This document shows, in pieces, positions 5,141-5,160 of a stretch of DNA of 5,160 bases. Under the pieces are notes generated by a model, which was given only the letters and a program-made list of their open reading frames with translations, ran no database searches and was not told the origin of the DNA. This stretch comes from Clostridiales bacterium UBA4644 (GTDB lineage Bacteria; Bacillota; Clostridia; Oscillospirales; Butyricicoccaceae): positions 1 through 5,160 of the forward strand of contig DHMK01000057.1 in the NCBI GenBank assembly GCA_002405755.1, in the 5' to 3' direction. How positions within the stretch are numbered: position 1 is the stretch's first letter; every line of letters starts with the position of its first letter. The position numbers were made by a program, and so were the translations under genes.

Positions 5141-5160
5141 CTTGCCTCCCTCTGACGAGG
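5141..5160 (+). repeat. Palindromic dispersed repeat, copy C (cut by window end)
   Basis: CTTGCCTCCCTCTGACGAGG is identical over all 20 visible bases to 4659-4678, the start of copy B, in the same orientation. It contains the left arm, the TGAC loop and the beginning of the right arm of hairpin 1. The rest lies beyond the window. It begins 26 bases after the DUF559 stop; the gap holds a C-rich run (about 5130-5140) and no gene. Confidence 0.85.

Larger units (their letters stand above)
4659..5160 (+). mobile_element. Candidate repeat-nuclease-repeat unit (open at window end)
   Basis: The DUF559 gene lies between two same-orientation copies of the palindromic repeat whose starts are 482 bp apart. 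The enclosed gene is about 40% GC against above 60% for the flanking operon. The layout suggests either a mobile unit carrying its own nuclease or a non-autonomous cargo between repeats. No transposase, integrase or target-site duplication is visible, and the right edge lies outside the window. The call is inference. Confidence 0.35.

Noticed and set aside
4659..5160. CRISPR array
   Set aside because: Only two same-orientation repeats enclose a gene-sized interval. There is no regular spacing and no cas gene.

Overview
This window is the chromosomal replication-origin locus of a high-GC member of the Bacillota, most likely a gut-type Clostridia lineage (Oscillospiraceae-like). The gene order dnaA - spacer - dnaN - yaaA (S4 domain) - recF - remB (DUF370), all on the + strand, is the classical Bacillus/Clostridia arrangement. 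The core genes are clearly above 60% GC, and strong AGGAGG-type ribosome sites precede most of them. The family-level guess is inference from GC content, gene order and the style of the dispersed palindromic repeat. No rRNA, tRNA or CRISPR array is visible.

Layout: 1-50 is a palindromic dispersed repeat in minus orientation. 51-408 has no gene and holds two TATACTGAA promoter-like sites and a leader with a weak hairpin plus T8 run. dnaA is 409-1701 (430 aa). The dnaA-dnaN spacer (1702-1934) carries what looks like a complete bacterial unwinding module: two abutting DnaA boxes, a 4-bp GC cluster and DnaA-trios, ending in AT-rich DNA. Other box-like sites lie upstream of it, including a convergent pair. 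dnaN (1935-3047), yaaA (3052-3270), recF (3267-4340) and remB (4357-4635) follow as a tight operon with gaps of 4, -4 and 16 nt.

After remB the character changes. A 56-bp two-hairpin repeat (4659-4714) is followed by an approximately 40% GC gene for a small DUF559/Vsr-like PD-(D/E)XK nuclease (4755-5114). A second same-orientation copy of the repeat begins at 5141 and is cut by the window end. The nuclease thus sits between direct repeats inside the conserved origin operon, where gyrB/gyrA often follow in related genomes. This is the least explained part of the window and the best candidate for an undescribed mobile or repeat-associated system.

How the parts work together: DnaA binds the spacer and opens the DNA, DnaN is the polymerase clamp, and RecF acts at gapped DNA and forks. 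YaaA is a small putative RNA-binding protein, and RemB is a DUF370 relative of the RemA DNA-binding regulator. The origin module, the altered DNA-recognition motif of DnaA and the repeat-flanked nuclease are the points most worth checking.
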